Notes: generated by a model not told the origin, from the letters alone. A stretch of DNA of 64,000 nucleotides from Sphingomonas sp. BT-65 (GCF_026107375.2 NZ_JAPCIA010000003.1:124001-188000), one strand, 5' to 3'; positions 9,683 through 19,054 are shown, numbered from the stretch's first letter. Numbers and translations are program-made.

Positions 9683-12279
9683 CAGCCGTCCATCAATCCC
9701 TTGAGCCGATATAGCGTGTCGAGCGCCTCACGCGGAGTCAGGCTGTCGATGTCGAGTCCGGCGAGCTCGGCGCGCAGCGCGTCGACGGCTTCTTCTTCCT
9801 GCTCGGCCGCCGCGGCGAACAGCGGCAGGTCGTCGAGCCCGGCGGCGATCCCGCCGGTCTTCTCGCGCCCGGCTTCGAGCTTGGCAAGCACCGCTTTGGC
9901 GCGCGAGATGGTGACGGGGGGTAGGCCGGCAAGGCGGGCGACGGCGAGGCCGTAGCTGCGGTCGGCCGGGCCCTCGGTCACCTCGTGGAGCAGGACGAGG
10001 TCGCCCTTCCACTCGCGCGCGCGGACGTGGTGGAGCGACAGCGCATCGCAGCGCTCGGCGAGGCGGGTCAGCTCGTGATAATGCGTTGCGAACAGGCAGC
10101 GGCAGCGATTGTCCTCGTGGATCGCCTCGACCACCGCCCAGGCGATGGCGAGGCCGTCATAGGTCGAGGTGCCGCGCCCGACCTCGTCGAGGATCACGAA
10201 GCTGCGCGCGGTCGCCTGCGCCAGGATCGCGGCGGTCTCGACCATCTCGACCATGAAGGTCGAGCGGCCGCGCGCGAGATTGTCCGACGCGCCGACGCGG
10301 CTGAACAGGCGGTCGACGAGGCCGAGCTTCGCGCGAACCGCGGGGACATAGGCGCCGGCCTGGGCGAGGACGGCGATCAGCGCGTTCTGGCGCAGGAAGG
10401 TCGACTTGCCGCCCATGTTGGGGCCGGTGACGAGCCACAGCCGGTCGCTCTCGGACAGCACGCAGTCGTTGGCGACGAAGCGCTCGCCGCTGCGGCCCAG
10501 CGCGGCCTCGACCACGGGATGGCGGCCGCCCTCCACCTCGAAACAGGCGTGGTCGACCAGCGCGGGGCGAGTCCAGCCGCCCTCGGCCGCGCGCTCGGCG
10601 AGCGCGCTCGCGACGTCGAGCCGGGCGAGGGCGTCGGCGGTGGCGGCGATGGCCTCGCGCCGGTCGAGCGCGGCGGCGGTCAAGTCCTCGAGATGCGCGG
10701 CCTCGGCGGCGAGGGCGTGGGCGCCGGCCTGGGTCACCTTGACCGCGATCTCGTGCAGCTCGGGCGCGTTGAAGCGGACGACGCCCGCCAGCGTCTGGCG
10801 ATGGGTGAAGCCGCTGTCGGGGCGCATCAGCTCGTCGGCATGCTTGGCGGCGACTTCGATATGATAGCCGAGCACGCCGTTGTGCTTGATCTTGAGTGCG
10901 GCGATGCCGGTGCGCTGTTTGAAATCGGCCTCGAGCGCGGCGATGGCGCGGCGGCCGCCCGCGCCTGCGTCGCGCAGATCATCGAGCGCGGCGTCATAGC
11001 CCTCGGCGATATAGCCGCCGTTCGCGGCGTCGATCGGCGGGGCGGGGACGAGCGCGCGCTGGAGCAGGTCGATGAGGGCGCCATGGCCGCGCAGGTCGGG
11101 CGCGAGGGTTTCCAGCAGCGCGGGCGGATCGTTGAGCTTGCCGAGCTGCTCGCCGAGCCGCCACGCGCCGTCGAGCCCGTCGCGCAGCTGGCCGAGATCG
11201 CGCGGGGAGCCGCGGCCCGCGGCGAGGCGGCCGATCGCGCGGCCGATATCGGGGAGCGCGCGGAGCGAGGCGCGGAGATCCTCGCGCAGGCCGGGCTCGT
11301 CATGGAAGCGCTGGACGAGGTCGAGCCGCGCCTCGATCGCCGCGCGGTCCATCAGCGGCGCAGCGATATCGGCGCCGAGCAGGCGCGCCCCGGCGCCGGT
11401 GACGGTGCGGTCGATTGCGTCAAGCAGGCTGCCCTTGCGCGTGCCCGCCTGGCTCTGCGTGAGTTCGAGGCTCTCGCGCGTTGCCGCGTCGATCGCCATG
11501 CACGCGTCGGAGCGGGTGACGCGCGGCGGGCGGAGGAAGGGAAGCGACCCCTTGGCGGTGTGCTCGAGATAGGCGACGAGCCCGCCCGCGGCGGACAAAG
11601 CGGCGCGGCCGAGCTGGCCGAAACCGTCGAGCGTGGCGACCCCGTAGAGCTGCTTGAGGCGCGCCTCGCCCCGGCTGCTGTCGAACTCGGCGCGGGGGCG
11701 GAAGCTGGTTGCGTCGAAGCTGTCGCTGCCCTCGGCGGCGATCACTTCGGCCGCGTTGAGCCGGGCGAGTGCGGCGCCCACGGCGTCGGCAGCGCATTCG
11801 AGGATCTCGAAGCGGCCGGTCGAGATGTCGGCGGCGGCGATCGCGGTCTCGCCCGCGGCCTCGCCGACCGCGGCGCACCAGTTGGCGCTGCGGCTGTCGA
11901 GCAAGGTTTCCTCGGTCAGCGTTCCTGCGGTGACGACGCGGATGATCGCGCGCGCGACCAGCGCCTTGGAGCCGCCGCGCTTCTTGGCCTGCTCGGGCGT
12001 CTCGATCTGGTCGGCGATCGCGACACGGTGCCCCGCCTTGATCAGCCGCGCGAGATAGCCGTCCATCGCATGCGCGGGCACGCCGCACATCGGGATGCGC
12101 TCGCCGCCATGCTCGCCGCGTGCCGTCAGCGCGATATCGAGCACGCCGCTGGCGAGCTTGGCATCGTCGAAGAACAGCTCGTAGAAATCGCCCATGCGAT
12201 AGAAGAGCAGGCAGTCGTCCGCCTCCGCCTTCAGGGCGTGGTACTGCGCCATCATCGGAGTGGGGGCGGCGTCGGCCAT
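9682..12279 (-). CDS. mutS: DNA mismatch repair protein MutS
   Basis: Mismatch-recognition ATPase of methyl-directed repair. 865 residues from the chosen start. The mismatch-wedge motif is FYRMGDFYELFFDD near the N-terminus (Phe-X-Glu in FYE), with a connector/core/clamp region in the middle, Walker A TGPNMGGKST near residue 620, Walker B FVILDEVGRGTSTYDG, and FATHYHELTRL. An in-frame ATG 12 codons upstream exists, but MADAAPTPMMAQYHALK matches the family start better. It overlaps a small downstream membrane gene by 1 base. Confidence 0.97.
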   Translation of the reverse strand: MADAAPTPMMAQYHALKAEADDCLLFYRMGDFYELFFDDAKLASGVLDIALTARGEHGGERIPMCGVPAHAMDGYLARLIKAGHRVAIADQIETPEQAKKRGGSKALVARAIIRVVTAGTLTEETLLDSRSANWCAAVGEAAGETAIAAADISTGRFEILECAADAVGAALARLNAAEVIAAEGSDSFDATSFRPRAEFDSSRGEARLKQLYGVATLDGFGQLGRAALSAAGGLVAYLEHTAKGSLPFLRPPRVTRSDACMAIDAATRESLELTQSQAGTRKGSLLDAIDRTVTGAGARLLGADIAAPLMDRAAIEARLDLVQRFHDEPGLREDLRASLRALPDIGRAIGRLAAGRGSPRDLGQLRDGLDGAWRLGEQLGKLNDPPALLETLAPDLRGHGALIDLLQRALVPAPPIDAANGGYIAEGYDAALDDLRDAGAGGRRAIAALEADFKQRTGIAALKIKHNGVLGYHIEVAAKHADELMRPDSGFTHRQTLAGVVRFNAPELHEIAVKVTQAGAHALAAEAAHLEDLTAAALDRREAIAATADALARLDVASALAERAAEGGWTRPALVDHACFEVEGGRHPVVEAALGRSGERFVANDCVLSESDRLWLVTGPNMGGKSTFLRQNALIAVLAQAGAYVPAVRAKLGLVDRLFSRVGASDNLARGRSTFMVEMVETAAILAQATARSFVILDEVGRGTSTYDGLAIAWAVVEAIHEDNRCRCLFATHYHELTRLAERCDALSLHHVRAREWKGDLVLLHEVTEGPADRSYGLAVARLAGLPPVTISRAKAVLAKLEAGREKTGGIAAGLDDLPLFAAAAEQEEEAVDALRAELAGLDIDSLTPREALDTLYRLKGLMDG

Positions 12280-12375
12280 CACGGCTCTCGATAGGGTTTC
12301 ACGCGCGGGCGGCAAGGGGCTGGGCGGCGTAAAATTGTGGAAGGGTGTCGGTTGCGGACGCCCTATCCTCCACTT

Positions 12376-12468
12376 CCGTCACCCTGAACTTGTTTCAGGG
12401 TCCATTTCTCCCCAGGCGACGCAGCCGCTGGTGGCACCATGGATGCTGAAACAAGTTCAGCATGACGG
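12376..12468. repeat. Dispersed palindromic repeat, family B, copy 1
   Basis: Arms CCGTCACCCTGAACTTGTTT... (from 12376) and ...ACAAGTTCAGCATGACGG (to 12468) form a long imperfect inverted repeat. A nearly identical element, with about five substitutions and one deletion, is at 36,676-36,767. Located upstream of mutS, between genes. Confidence 0.85.
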
Positions 12469-12489
12469 GACTTTGGAAGAATGGATGGA

Positions 12490-13167
12490 TCAGCGCTCGC
12501 GGAACCGCACCCAGTCCGCCGGGCATTGCGCCACCGCCTTTGGCTTGGACTGCGCGCCCTCGATCGTCCAGCATTCGTCGAAGATCGAGCAGTAGCAGGA
12601 GCGGACCTGCAGCTTCCACCGCTCCTTCTCGAACCGATCCCACACCGCCTTGTTTTCGGGCGTTTCGACGATCTGCATGAAGTTGATCGACTCGCCGGGG
12701 CGGGCAACGATATCGGACGAAGGCGAGGTGGAAAGGCTGAGCCCGCGCAGTCCATCCGGCCCGCAGCATTTGAGCAGCAGGTCGCGCGGATCGCGCACCG
12801 GTTTCCCCTGATAGCTGATCTCGATCGGACCGAGCAGCGCAGGGCCGACGCCGTTGTTGGACAGCACGAGCGAGATCACCCGCTCGCCCTTCTCGTTCAC
12901 ATTGCTGGTACCGTAGGAGACGAACGGCCAGGCATCGGCCTGCTGCATCTTCTTGGTCGCCTCGGCCTGGACGAAGGTGGCGTAGGCGACGCCGAGCGAG
13001 ATGAGCAAAGCGGGCGCGCCGATCAGGAAATGGCTCGCCATCAGCCAGGGCATCAGCTTCAGCAGCCTGGTCAGCCGTGAGCCGACCCCGCCGTCGCGTG
13101 TGGAAAGCTCGGCGACCTTCGCTTCGAGTTGGGCGATCCGGTCCTGCTCAGGCTGTGGCGAGGTCAT
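12490..13167 (-). CDS. Hypothetical membrane-anchored protein
   Basis: 225 residues from MTSPQPEQDR (an in-frame ATG 24 codons earlier is less likely). A short coiled-coil-like stretch (DRIAQLEAKVAEL) precedes one transmembrane helix at about residues 43-66 (LMASHFLIGAPALLISLGVAYA). The rest appears extracytoplasmic and beta-rich, with NGVGPALLGPIEISYQGKPV, a CC pair and the Cys-rich CYCSIFDECW, suggesting disulfides. It looks like a conserved hypothetical of unknown role. Confidence 0.75.
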   Translation of the reverse strand: MTSPQPEQDRIAQLEAKVAELSTRDGGVGSRLTRLLKLMPWLMASHFLIGAPALLISLGVAYATFVQAEATKKMQQADAWPFVSYGTSNVNEKGERVISLVLSNNGVGPALLGPIEISYQGKPVRDPRDLLLKCCGPDGLRGLSLSTSPSSDIVARPGESINFMQIVETPENKAVWDRFEKERWKLQVRSCYCSIFDECWTIEGAQSKPKAVAQCPADWVRFRER

Positions 13168-13354
13168 TTCAGCTGGATAGCGAAGGCGCCGGGTGCCGAC
13201 AATCGCGCCGATACGCGCAACTTGTGCGGATTTTCGCACAGAATGACGGCGGTGATCGTGCGTGCCGTAACGGCATTGCCGCCAATCCCTTGCAAAGCGC
13301 CAGATTGCGGTGCCGCGGAGCGGTGCCTAAAGGGAGCGGAACCGGGAGAGAAGA

Positions 13355-15613
13355 ATGTCAGAAGAAGCCAATGTCCAGTTCTCCGAGCGCGAGGCGCTGC
13401 TGTTCCACTCGGAAGGCCGGCCCGGCAAGATCGAGATCATCGCCTCCAAGCCGCTGACCACGCAGCGCGACCTGGCGCTGGCCTATTCGCCCGGCGTCGC
13501 GGTGCCGGTGCAGGCGATCGCCGACGATCCCGCCACCGCCTACGACTATACCGCCAAGGGCAATCTGGTCGCGGTGATCTCCAACGGCACCGCGATCCTG
13601 GGCATGGGCAATCTCGGCGCGCTCGCCTCCAAGCCGGTGATGGAAGGCAAGGCGGTGCTGTTCAAGCGCTTCGCCGATGTCGATTCGATCGATCTCGAAG
13701 TGAAGACCGAGGATGTCGACGCCTTCATCAACTGCGTCGAGCTGCTCGAGCCGAGCTTCGGCGGGATCAACCTCGAGGACATCAAGGCGCCCGAATGCTT
13801 CATCATCGAGCAGACGCTGCGCGAGCGGATGAACATCCCGGTCTTCCATGACGACCAGCACGGCACCGCGATCATCACCGCGGCCGGGCTGATCAACGCC
13901 TGCCTGCTCACCGGCCGCCGGCTGAGCGAGATCAAGGTGGTGGTGAACGGCGCGGGCGCGGCGGCGATCGCCTGCACCGAGCTGATCAAGGCGCTGGGCG
14001 TGCGGCACGACCATGTGCTGATGTGCGACCGCAAGGGCGTGATCACGCCCGACCGCGAGGGCGTCAATCAGTGGCAGTCGGCGCACGCCGTCGCCACCGA
14101 CCGCACCACGCTGACCGAGGCGCTGGTGGGGGCCGACGTGTTCCTCGGCCTGTCGGCGGCGGGGGCGCTCAAGCCCGAGATGGTCAAGGACATGGCGCCC
14201 GCGCCGATCATCTTCGCGATGGCCAATCCCGAGCCCGAGATCCGCCCCGAGCTGGCCAAGAACGTGCGCCCCGACGCGATCGTCGCGACCGGGCGCTCGG
14301 ACTATCCCAACCAGGTCAACAACGTGCTCGGCTTCCCGTTCATCTTCCGCGGCGCGCTCGACGTGCGCGCGACGGGGATCAACGAGGAGATGAAGATCGC
14401 CGCGGCGCAGGCGATCGCCGAGCTGGCGCGCGAGCAGGTGCCCGAGGAAGTAGCGCTGGCCTATGGCCGCGCGCACAGCTTCGGCCCCGACTATATCATC
14501 CCGGCGCCGTTCGACCCGCGGCTGATGGAGAACGTCCCCGCGGCGGTGGCCAAGGCGGCGATGGATTCGGGGGTGGCGACCAAGCCGATCCTCGACATGG
14601 CGGCTTATCGCCACACGCTGCGTGGGCGCCTCAACCCGACCACCTCGGTGCTGACGCTCGCCTATGAGGGCGCGCGTGCGCATCCCAAGCGCGTGATCTT
14701 CGCCGAGGGCGAGGAGGAAGTGGTGCTGCGCGCGGCGATCGCGTTCCGCGAGGGCGGCTATGGCACGCCGGTGCTGGTCGGGCGCGACGATGTGGTCGAC
14801 CGGCTCAAGGCGCTGGGGGTGACCGATCCCGAGAGCTTCGAGCTGCACAACAGCCGCCACTCGCCGCTGGTGCCGGCGATGGTCGACTTCCTCTACGCGC
14901 GGCTGCAGCGCCGCGGCTATCTGCGCCGCGACTGCGAGCGGATGGTCAACCAGGATCGCAACATCTTCGGCTCGCTGCTGCTCCAGCTGGGCGAGGGCGA
15001 TGCGATGATCACCGGCATCACGCGCACCTATGCGCAGAGCCTGCGCGAGGTGCGGCGCGTGATCGACGTCGCCGATGGCAAGACCGCGTTCGGCGTGCAC
15101 ATCATGGTCGGGCAGAGCCACACCGTGTTCATCGCCGACACCACGGTGAACGAGCGCCCCGATGCCGAGGAGCTGGCCGACATCGCCGAGGAGACCGCGC
15201 AGGTCGCGCGGCGCATGGGCCACGAGCCGCGCGTCGCGTTCCTGAGCTATTCCAACTTCGGCAATCCCAAGGGCGCGTTCCTCGAGAATATCCGCGAAGC
15301 GGTGAAGGTGCTCGACGCGCGCAAGGTGAGCTTCGAGTATGAGGGCGAGATGGCGCCCGACGTCGCGCTCAACCCGCGCCAGCTGGCGAACTATCCGTTC
15401 GCGCGGCTTTCGGGGCCGGCGAACATTCTGATCATGCCGGGGCTCCAGTCGGCGCATATCTCGGCGAAGCTGCTGCGCGAGCTGGGCGGGGATTCGATGA
15501 TCGGGCCGATGCTGGTGGGGATGGAGAAGCCGGTGCAGGTCGCGCCGATGACGAGCACGGCGAGCGAGCTGGTGACGCTGGCGGTGCTCGCCGCGGGCGG
15601 GATCGCGCGCTAG
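13355..15613 (+). CDS. maeB: NADP-dependent malic enzyme with phosphotransacetylase-like domain
   Basis: 752-residue fusion that decarboxylates malate to pyruvate, producing NADPH. Residues 1-430 are the malic enzyme: the SPGVAVP loop, TAKGNLVAVISNGTAILG, the FHDDQHGTAI metal-binding region and the nucleotide-binding VVNGAGAAAIA. The C-terminal 320 residues resemble phosphate acetyltransferase (RVIFAEGEEEVVLRAA...LVG, ITGITRTYAQSL, NILIMPGLQSAHI), a non-catalytic acetyl-CoA-sensing domain in MaeB. GGGAGAGAAG precedes the ATG. Confidence 0.96.
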   Translation: MSEEANVQFSEREALLFHSEGRPGKIEIIASKPLTTQRDLALAYSPGVAVPVQAIADDPATAYDYTAKGNLVAVISNGTAILGMGNLGALASKPVMEGKAVLFKRFADVDSIDLEVKTEDVDAFINCVELLEPSFGGINLEDIKAPECFIIEQTLRERMNIPVFHDDQHGTAIITAAGLINACLLTGRRLSEIKVVVNGAGAAAIACTELIKALGVRHDHVLMCDRKGVITPDREGVNQWQSAHAVATDRTTLTEALVGADVFLGLSAAGALKPEMVKDMAPAPIIFAMANPEPEIRPELAKNVRPDAIVATGRSDYPNQVNNVLGFPFIFRGALDVRATGINEEMKIAAAQAIAELAREQVPEEVALAYGRAHSFGPDYIIPAPFDPRLMENVPAAVAKAAMDSGVATKPILDMAAYRHTLRGRLNPTTSVLTLAYEGARAHPKRVIFAEGEEEVVLRAAIAFREGGYGTPVLVGRDDVVDRLKALGVTDPESFELHNSRHSPLVPAMVDFLYARLQRRGYLRRDCERMVNQDRNIFGSLLLQLGEGDAMITGITRTYAQSLREVRRVIDVADGKTAFGVHIMVGQSHTVFIADTTVNERPDAEELADIAEETAQVARRMGHEPRVAFLSYSNFGNPKGAFLENIREAVKVLDARKVSFEYEGEMAPDVALNPRQLANYPFARLSGPANILIMPGLQSAHISAKLLRELGGDSMIGPMLVGMEKPVQVAPMTSTASELVTLAVLAAGGIAR

Positions 15614-15623
15614 GTCCTAGCGT

Positions 15624-16469
15624 TCAGGCTTTCGCTTCGATCATCCAGCAGGCGGCGGTGAAGCGGACGGTGTTGCCGTCGACGAAGGGCTCGAACGCGG
15701 CGCGGACCGTGGCGAGCACGCGATTGCGCGTGTCCGCATCGAACTGGCGCAGGAAGATGCCGATCCGGCCGAGATGCGAGAGGTAGGGGAGCAGGTCGCT
15801 TTCGGGCATCGTGCATTCGACGTCCACGGGATTGAGCTCGATACCCTGCCAGTCGCTGTCGCCGAGGATCGCGCGGACGTGGTCGGCGTCGGCGAAGGCG
15901 AACTGGCCGGGCGCGCCGGGCGCCATCGGCGGGAGCGGCGGCAGCAGCGGCGCGGCGGCGCGCTCGGCTGCGGTCATGAACGCGTTCTCGGCCGGCGCGC
16001 GCCAGGCGATCGCGGCCAGCGGCGCGCCGGGCGACATCGCGCCGTGCAGGCGGGCGAAGGCTGCGGCCGGGTCGTCGAAGAACATCACGCCGAAGCGCGA
16101 GACTGCCATGTCGAAAGGTGTCGCGGCATCGATCCGCGAGGCGTCGCCGCGGACGAAACGCGCCTCGACGCCCGCGGGCTCGGCGGCGGCGCGTTCGCGG
16201 GCGCGGTCGATCATGATCTGCGACAGGTCGGCGCCGGTGCAGCTTCCGCGCCCGGCCAGCTCGCGCGCGATGGCGAGCGTGGTCGCGCCGGTGCCGCAGC
16301 CGATGTCGAGCACACGAGCGGGCTGGTGCCAGCGCACGGCGCTGACGAGCAGCGCCTCGAACGGCGCGTACAACTCGTCGAGCTGCGGTTGTAGCGCCGT
16401 CCAGGCATCGCCCGCCGGGCCGTTCCACAATTGGGCCTGATCCATCGCCTCGATCTTCGTCTCTGTCAT
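15624..16469 (-). CDS. Class I SAM-dependent methyltransferase
   Basis: 281 residues from MTETKIEAMDQAQLWNGPAGDAW, start supported by AAAGGACG upstream. Motif I is VLDIGCGTGATTLAIA (SAM-binding glycine loop), followed by TGADLSQIMIDRARERA (acidic ribose contact) and FVRGDASRID; FDMAVSRFGVMFFDDPAAAFA is the post-motif region. The UbiE/Methyltransf_11-25 type often acts on small molecules; substrate unknown. It is divergent from a MerR regulator, with a SoxR-box-like dyad between them, and is the likely target of that regulator. Confidence 0.88.
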   Translation of the reverse strand: MTETKIEAMDQAQLWNGPAGDAWTALQPQLDELYAPFEALLVSAVRWHQPARVLDIGCGTGATTLAIARELAGRGSCTGADLSQIMIDRARERAAAEPAGVEARFVRGDASRIDAATPFDMAVSRFGVMFFDDPAAAFARLHGAMSPGAPLAAIAWRAPAENAFMTAAERAAAPLLPPLPPMAPGAPGQFAFADADHVRAILGDSDWQGIELNPVDVECTMPESDLLPYLSHLGRIGIFLRQFDADTRNRVLATVRAAFEPFVDGNTVRFTAACWMIEAKA

Positions 16470-16517
16470 CGATCGTCCTTTCGCTTGATTCGGGGGTGCT
16501 GGAACGGCACCGTGCCA

Positions 16518-16535
16518 CTTCAAGTCGACTTGAGG
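16518..16535. promoter_or_regulatory. MerR/SoxR-type operator in divergent promoter
   Basis: CTTCAAGTCGACTTGAGG contains a perfect 14-base palindrome TCAAGTCGACTTGA, close to the SoxR box CCTCAAGTTNACTTGAGG. On the minus strand a TTGACC -35 overlaps its edge toward the methyltransferase, as in MerR-family promoters where the operator sits in the spacer. The -10 for the methyltransferase is weak. Confidence 0.7.
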
Positions 16536-16543
16536 TCAAGCCC

Positions 16544-16981
16544 ATGGGTGCGCTCGATATTACCACCGTGGCGCAGCGCTCCGGAATCCCGGCCTCGACG
16601 CTGCGCTATTATGAGGAGCGGGGGCTGATCGCCTCGATCGGGCGGCGCGGGCTCAAGCGCGTGTTCGAGCCGGGGATAATCGAGCGGCTGGCGCTGATCG
16701 CGCTGGGGCGGCAGGCCGGATTCTCGCTCGATGAGATCGCCGCGATGTTCGACGCGCGCGGCATGGCGGTGATCGACCGCGGCATGCTGCGCGCCAAGGC
16801 GGACGAGCTCGACACGCTGATCCGGCGGCTGAGTGCGATGCGCGACGGGCTGCGGCACGCGGCGGCGTGCCCGGCGCCCAGCCATATGGAGTGCCCGACC
16901 TTCCAGCGCATCGTCCGTGCTGCGGCGAGCGGCGTGCTGGCGCGGCGGGCGCGAGCGGTCCCGCGCCTCGCTCGATCGTGA
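16544..16981 (+). CDS. MerR-family transcriptional regulator
   Basis: 145 residues. N-terminal winged helix MGALDITTVAQRSGIPASTLRYYEERGLI with the family's RYYE signature, then a dimerisation helix (MLRAKADELDTLIRRLSAMRDGL). It ends with two cysteines in ACPAPSHMECPTF, a layout like the C-terminal part of SoxR but lacking its four-cysteine iron-sulfur cluster. The ATG lies only nine bases after the operator palindrome and has no visible Shine-Dalgarno. It probably controls itself and the divergent methyltransferase. Confidence 0.85.
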   Translation: MGALDITTVAQRSGIPASTLRYYEERGLIASIGRRGLKRVFEPGIIERLALIALGRQAGFSLDEIAAMFDARGMAVIDRGMLRAKADELDTLIRRLSAMRDGLRHAAACPAPSHMECPTFQRIVRAAASGVLARRARAVPRLARS

Positions 16982-17000
16982 TCATGTAACCGGTTGCTGC

Positions 17001-17026
17001 TACATTTGTAACATGCTACAAACGTA
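17001..17026. promoter_or_regulatory. Tandem BlaI/MecI-type operator
   Basis: TACATTTGTA (17001-17010) matches the BlaI/MecI half-site TACA-NN-TGTA exactly and a second TACAAACGTA (17017-17026) follows 16 bases on. They sit 14 bases before the blaI-like ATG, so dimeric repressor would cover the initiation region and autoregulate the operon. Confidence 0.8.
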
Positions 17027-17039
17027 GCAGGAGGCCGAG

Positions 17040-17414
17040 ATGATCGAGTCGTTGCCGCGCCGCGAGCGCGAGGTGTTCGAGATCCTGTGCGGGCTGGAGG
17101 AAGCGACCGCTGCGGCGGTGCGCAACGCGATGAGCGATGCGCCGTCGGATTCGGCGGTGCGCACCTTGCTCGCCCGGCTGGTCGCCAAGGGACTGGTCGC
17201 GCACAAGGCGGTCAACCAGGCCTATGTCTATTCGCCCGCCCCGCGCACCGAAGCGGTGGCGGAGACTGCGCTGCAGAAGCTGGTGCAGACTTTCTTCCAG
17301 GGCTCCGCGGCAAGCGCCGCCACGGCGCTGCTCGGCATGCAGCCGCGGCTCAAGCCCGACGAGATCGAAGCGTTGCAACGTGTGATCGACCAGGCGCGCA
17401 GGGAGGCGGAATGA
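17040..17414 (+). CDS. blaI: BlaI/MecI/CopY-family repressor
   Basis: 124-residue winged-helix repressor. LPRREREVFEILCGLEEATAAAVRNAMSD and SAVRTLLARLVAKGLV form the DNA-binding helices, and the C-terminal third (ETALQKLVQTFFQGSAASAATALL) is the dimerisation/cleavage region. It has GCAGGAGGCC as Shine-Dalgarno and overlaps the M56 peptidase gene by 4 bases (ATGA), the usual repressor-sensor pair. In the family the partner peptidase inactivates the repressor on a signal. Confidence 0.92.
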   Translation: MIESLPRREREVFEILCGLEEATAAAVRNAMSDAPSDSAVRTLLARLVAKGLVAHKAVNQAYVYSPAPRTEAVAETALQKLVQTFFQGSAASAATALLGMQPRLKPDEIEALQRVIDQARREAE

Positions 17415-18955
17415 TGCTGCCATTGCTGATTGAACTCGGCTGGAAATCGACGCTGATCGCGGGAGCCGCGCTGCTCGCCGACCGGATGCTGCGCGGGAGG
17501 CCGGCGGCGGAGCGCGTGTTCGTGCTGCGCATGGCGGTCCTGTTGCTGCTGGCGTTGCCCGCTGCGGTATTGCTGCTGCCGCCGCTCGACCTGGCCTGGC
17601 TTCCGGCACCGGAAGCGCCGGCCGAAGCGGCGCGGGCCGTTGCGGTGAGCGCCGCGCCGGCCGTTGCCTTGCCGCCGCAGAGCGAAATCGACCTTGCCGG
17701 GCTGTTCTATGCGGCGGGTGCCGGTGCGGTGGTGCTGCATCTGGCGATGGGACTCGTGATCCTGATGCGGTGGACGCGGCACGGCACCCCGGTCGCTGGC
17801 CCCGAGTGGCATGCTGCGCTTGGGCGGGCCACGGCGCGCCTGCGGCGGCCGGTGCGGCTGCTGGTCTCGCCCGACGTCGTGACACCGATCAGTTGGGGCA
17901 TCCTGCCGGCGTGGATCCTGATCGACCCGGCGACGCTCGAGCGGACGGGCCAGGCCGATGCGGTGCTGGCGCACGAGGCGGCGCATATCCGCCGGTTCGA
18001 CTGGCCGATGCTGGTCGCGGCGCGGATCGCGGTTGCGCTGTTCTGGTTCAACCCGCTGGTGTGGCTGCTCGGCCGGGTGCTCGCCCGCCGTGGCGAGACC
18101 GCCGCGGACGAAGCCGCGGTGCGCGGGATCGAGCGCGCCGACTATGCCGAGGCGCTGCTGACCTTCGCCGCGGCGCGGACGACGCGTACTGCGGCGACCG
18201 GCATGGCGCTGTGGCCCAACGCACTGGCCGAGCGGATCGCGCACATCGCGATGCACCGGCAGCGGCGCGGGAGCCGTATCGTTCCCGTGGCGTCGCTCGT
18301 TTGTGTGGCGCTCTCCGCGCCGCCGCTGGCGGCCGCCAGGCTGGTGCCGGCGATGCCTGCTGCTGCGCCAAGCGGCGCGGTTTCGCCAGCTCAGGCCGCA
18401 CCCGTATCGCGTCCCGCGGTTACGTCTCCGGCCCGCACGCCCACGGCCGGACGCCCGGTGGCGGCCGGCGTTGCGGACAGCGAGGTGACGACCGCACCTG
18501 TGGTGGCGCCCCAAGCGGTCACCCCGCCGGGCGCGTCCGATCGCGGTCCGGTGCGCGTGTTGCCGGGATCGATCTCCACGCCGGTGCAAGTGGCAGTTCC
18601 CCAACCCCAGGTGGTGAGCGCACCGCAGCCCGTGCAGCAAGAGATGCGCATCGTCGGGCAGGGTGGTGCGGAGGTGGTGCGAACCGCGGACAGCGTGACG
18701 ATCACCGCAGCCCGCGTCCCGCCGCCAGCACCCGTGGCGGAGGAGACTCCCCAATGGGCGAAGCACGCCGCCGACGAGATCAGCCAAGCGGCCGTCGAGA
18801 TGCGAAAAGGCGCGAGGGACGTCGAGCTGACCGCGGAATTGCCTGGTGTGACCGCGGCGAAGCGCGCGGAGATTCGCGGCCGGGTCCAGCAAATGCGCGC
18901 CACCGCGGACGAATTCGACGCGCGGGCGCGCGCATTGAGAGGGCGGGGCGGCTGA
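17411..18955 (+). CDS. M56-family (BlaR1-like) membrane zinc peptidase
   Basis: 514 residues. Transmembrane helices at about 5-22, 37-57, 95-120 and 203-225 flank the cytoplasmic zinc peptidase motif HEAAH (188-192) with downstream RRGETAADEAAV, as in BlaR1/MecR1. The C-terminal 200 residues are not a penicillin-binding sensor: they are Pro/Ala/Val-rich, then a charged helix (AKHAADEISQAAVEMRKGARDV...) at the end. The signal is therefore unlikely to be a beta-lactam directly. It overlaps blaI by 4 bases. No beta-lactamase or other target gene is next to it. Confidence 0.88.
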   Translation: MMLPLLIELGWKSTLIAGAALLADRMLRGRPAAERVFVLRMAVLLLLALPAAVLLLPPLDLAWLPAPEAPAEAARAVAVSAAPAVALPPQSEIDLAGLFYAAGAGAVVLHLAMGLVILMRWTRHGTPVAGPEWHAALGRATARLRRPVRLLVSPDVVTPISWGILPAWILIDPATLERTGQADAVLAHEAAHIRRFDWPMLVAARIAVALFWFNPLVWLLGRVLARRGETAADEAAVRGIERADYAEALLTFAAARTTRTAATGMALWPNALAERIAHIAMHRQRRGSRIVPVASLVCVALSAPPLAAARLVPAMPAAAPSGAVSPAQAAPVSRPAVTSPARTPTAGRPVAAGVADSEVTTAPVVAPQAVTPPGASDRGPVRVLPGSISTPVQVAVPQPQVVSAPQPVQQEMRIVGQGGAEVVRTADSVTITAARVPPPAPVAEETPQWAKHAADEISQAAVEMRKGARDVELTAELPGVTAAKRAEIRGRVQQMRATADEFDARARALRGRGG

Positions 18956-19054
18956 TCGCCCGCTAGCCCAGGGACTTCATCAAGACCGTCAAAAAAGCGC
19001 GGGTTCCGCGCCACGGGACCGGCTTGTCCGGCGACTTCGAAAGGGAGAGCGACG

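Noticed and set aside
9985..12294. 769-codon open frame opposite mutS
   Set aside because: Antisense shadow; repetitive Glu/Gly/Arg composition without domain features.
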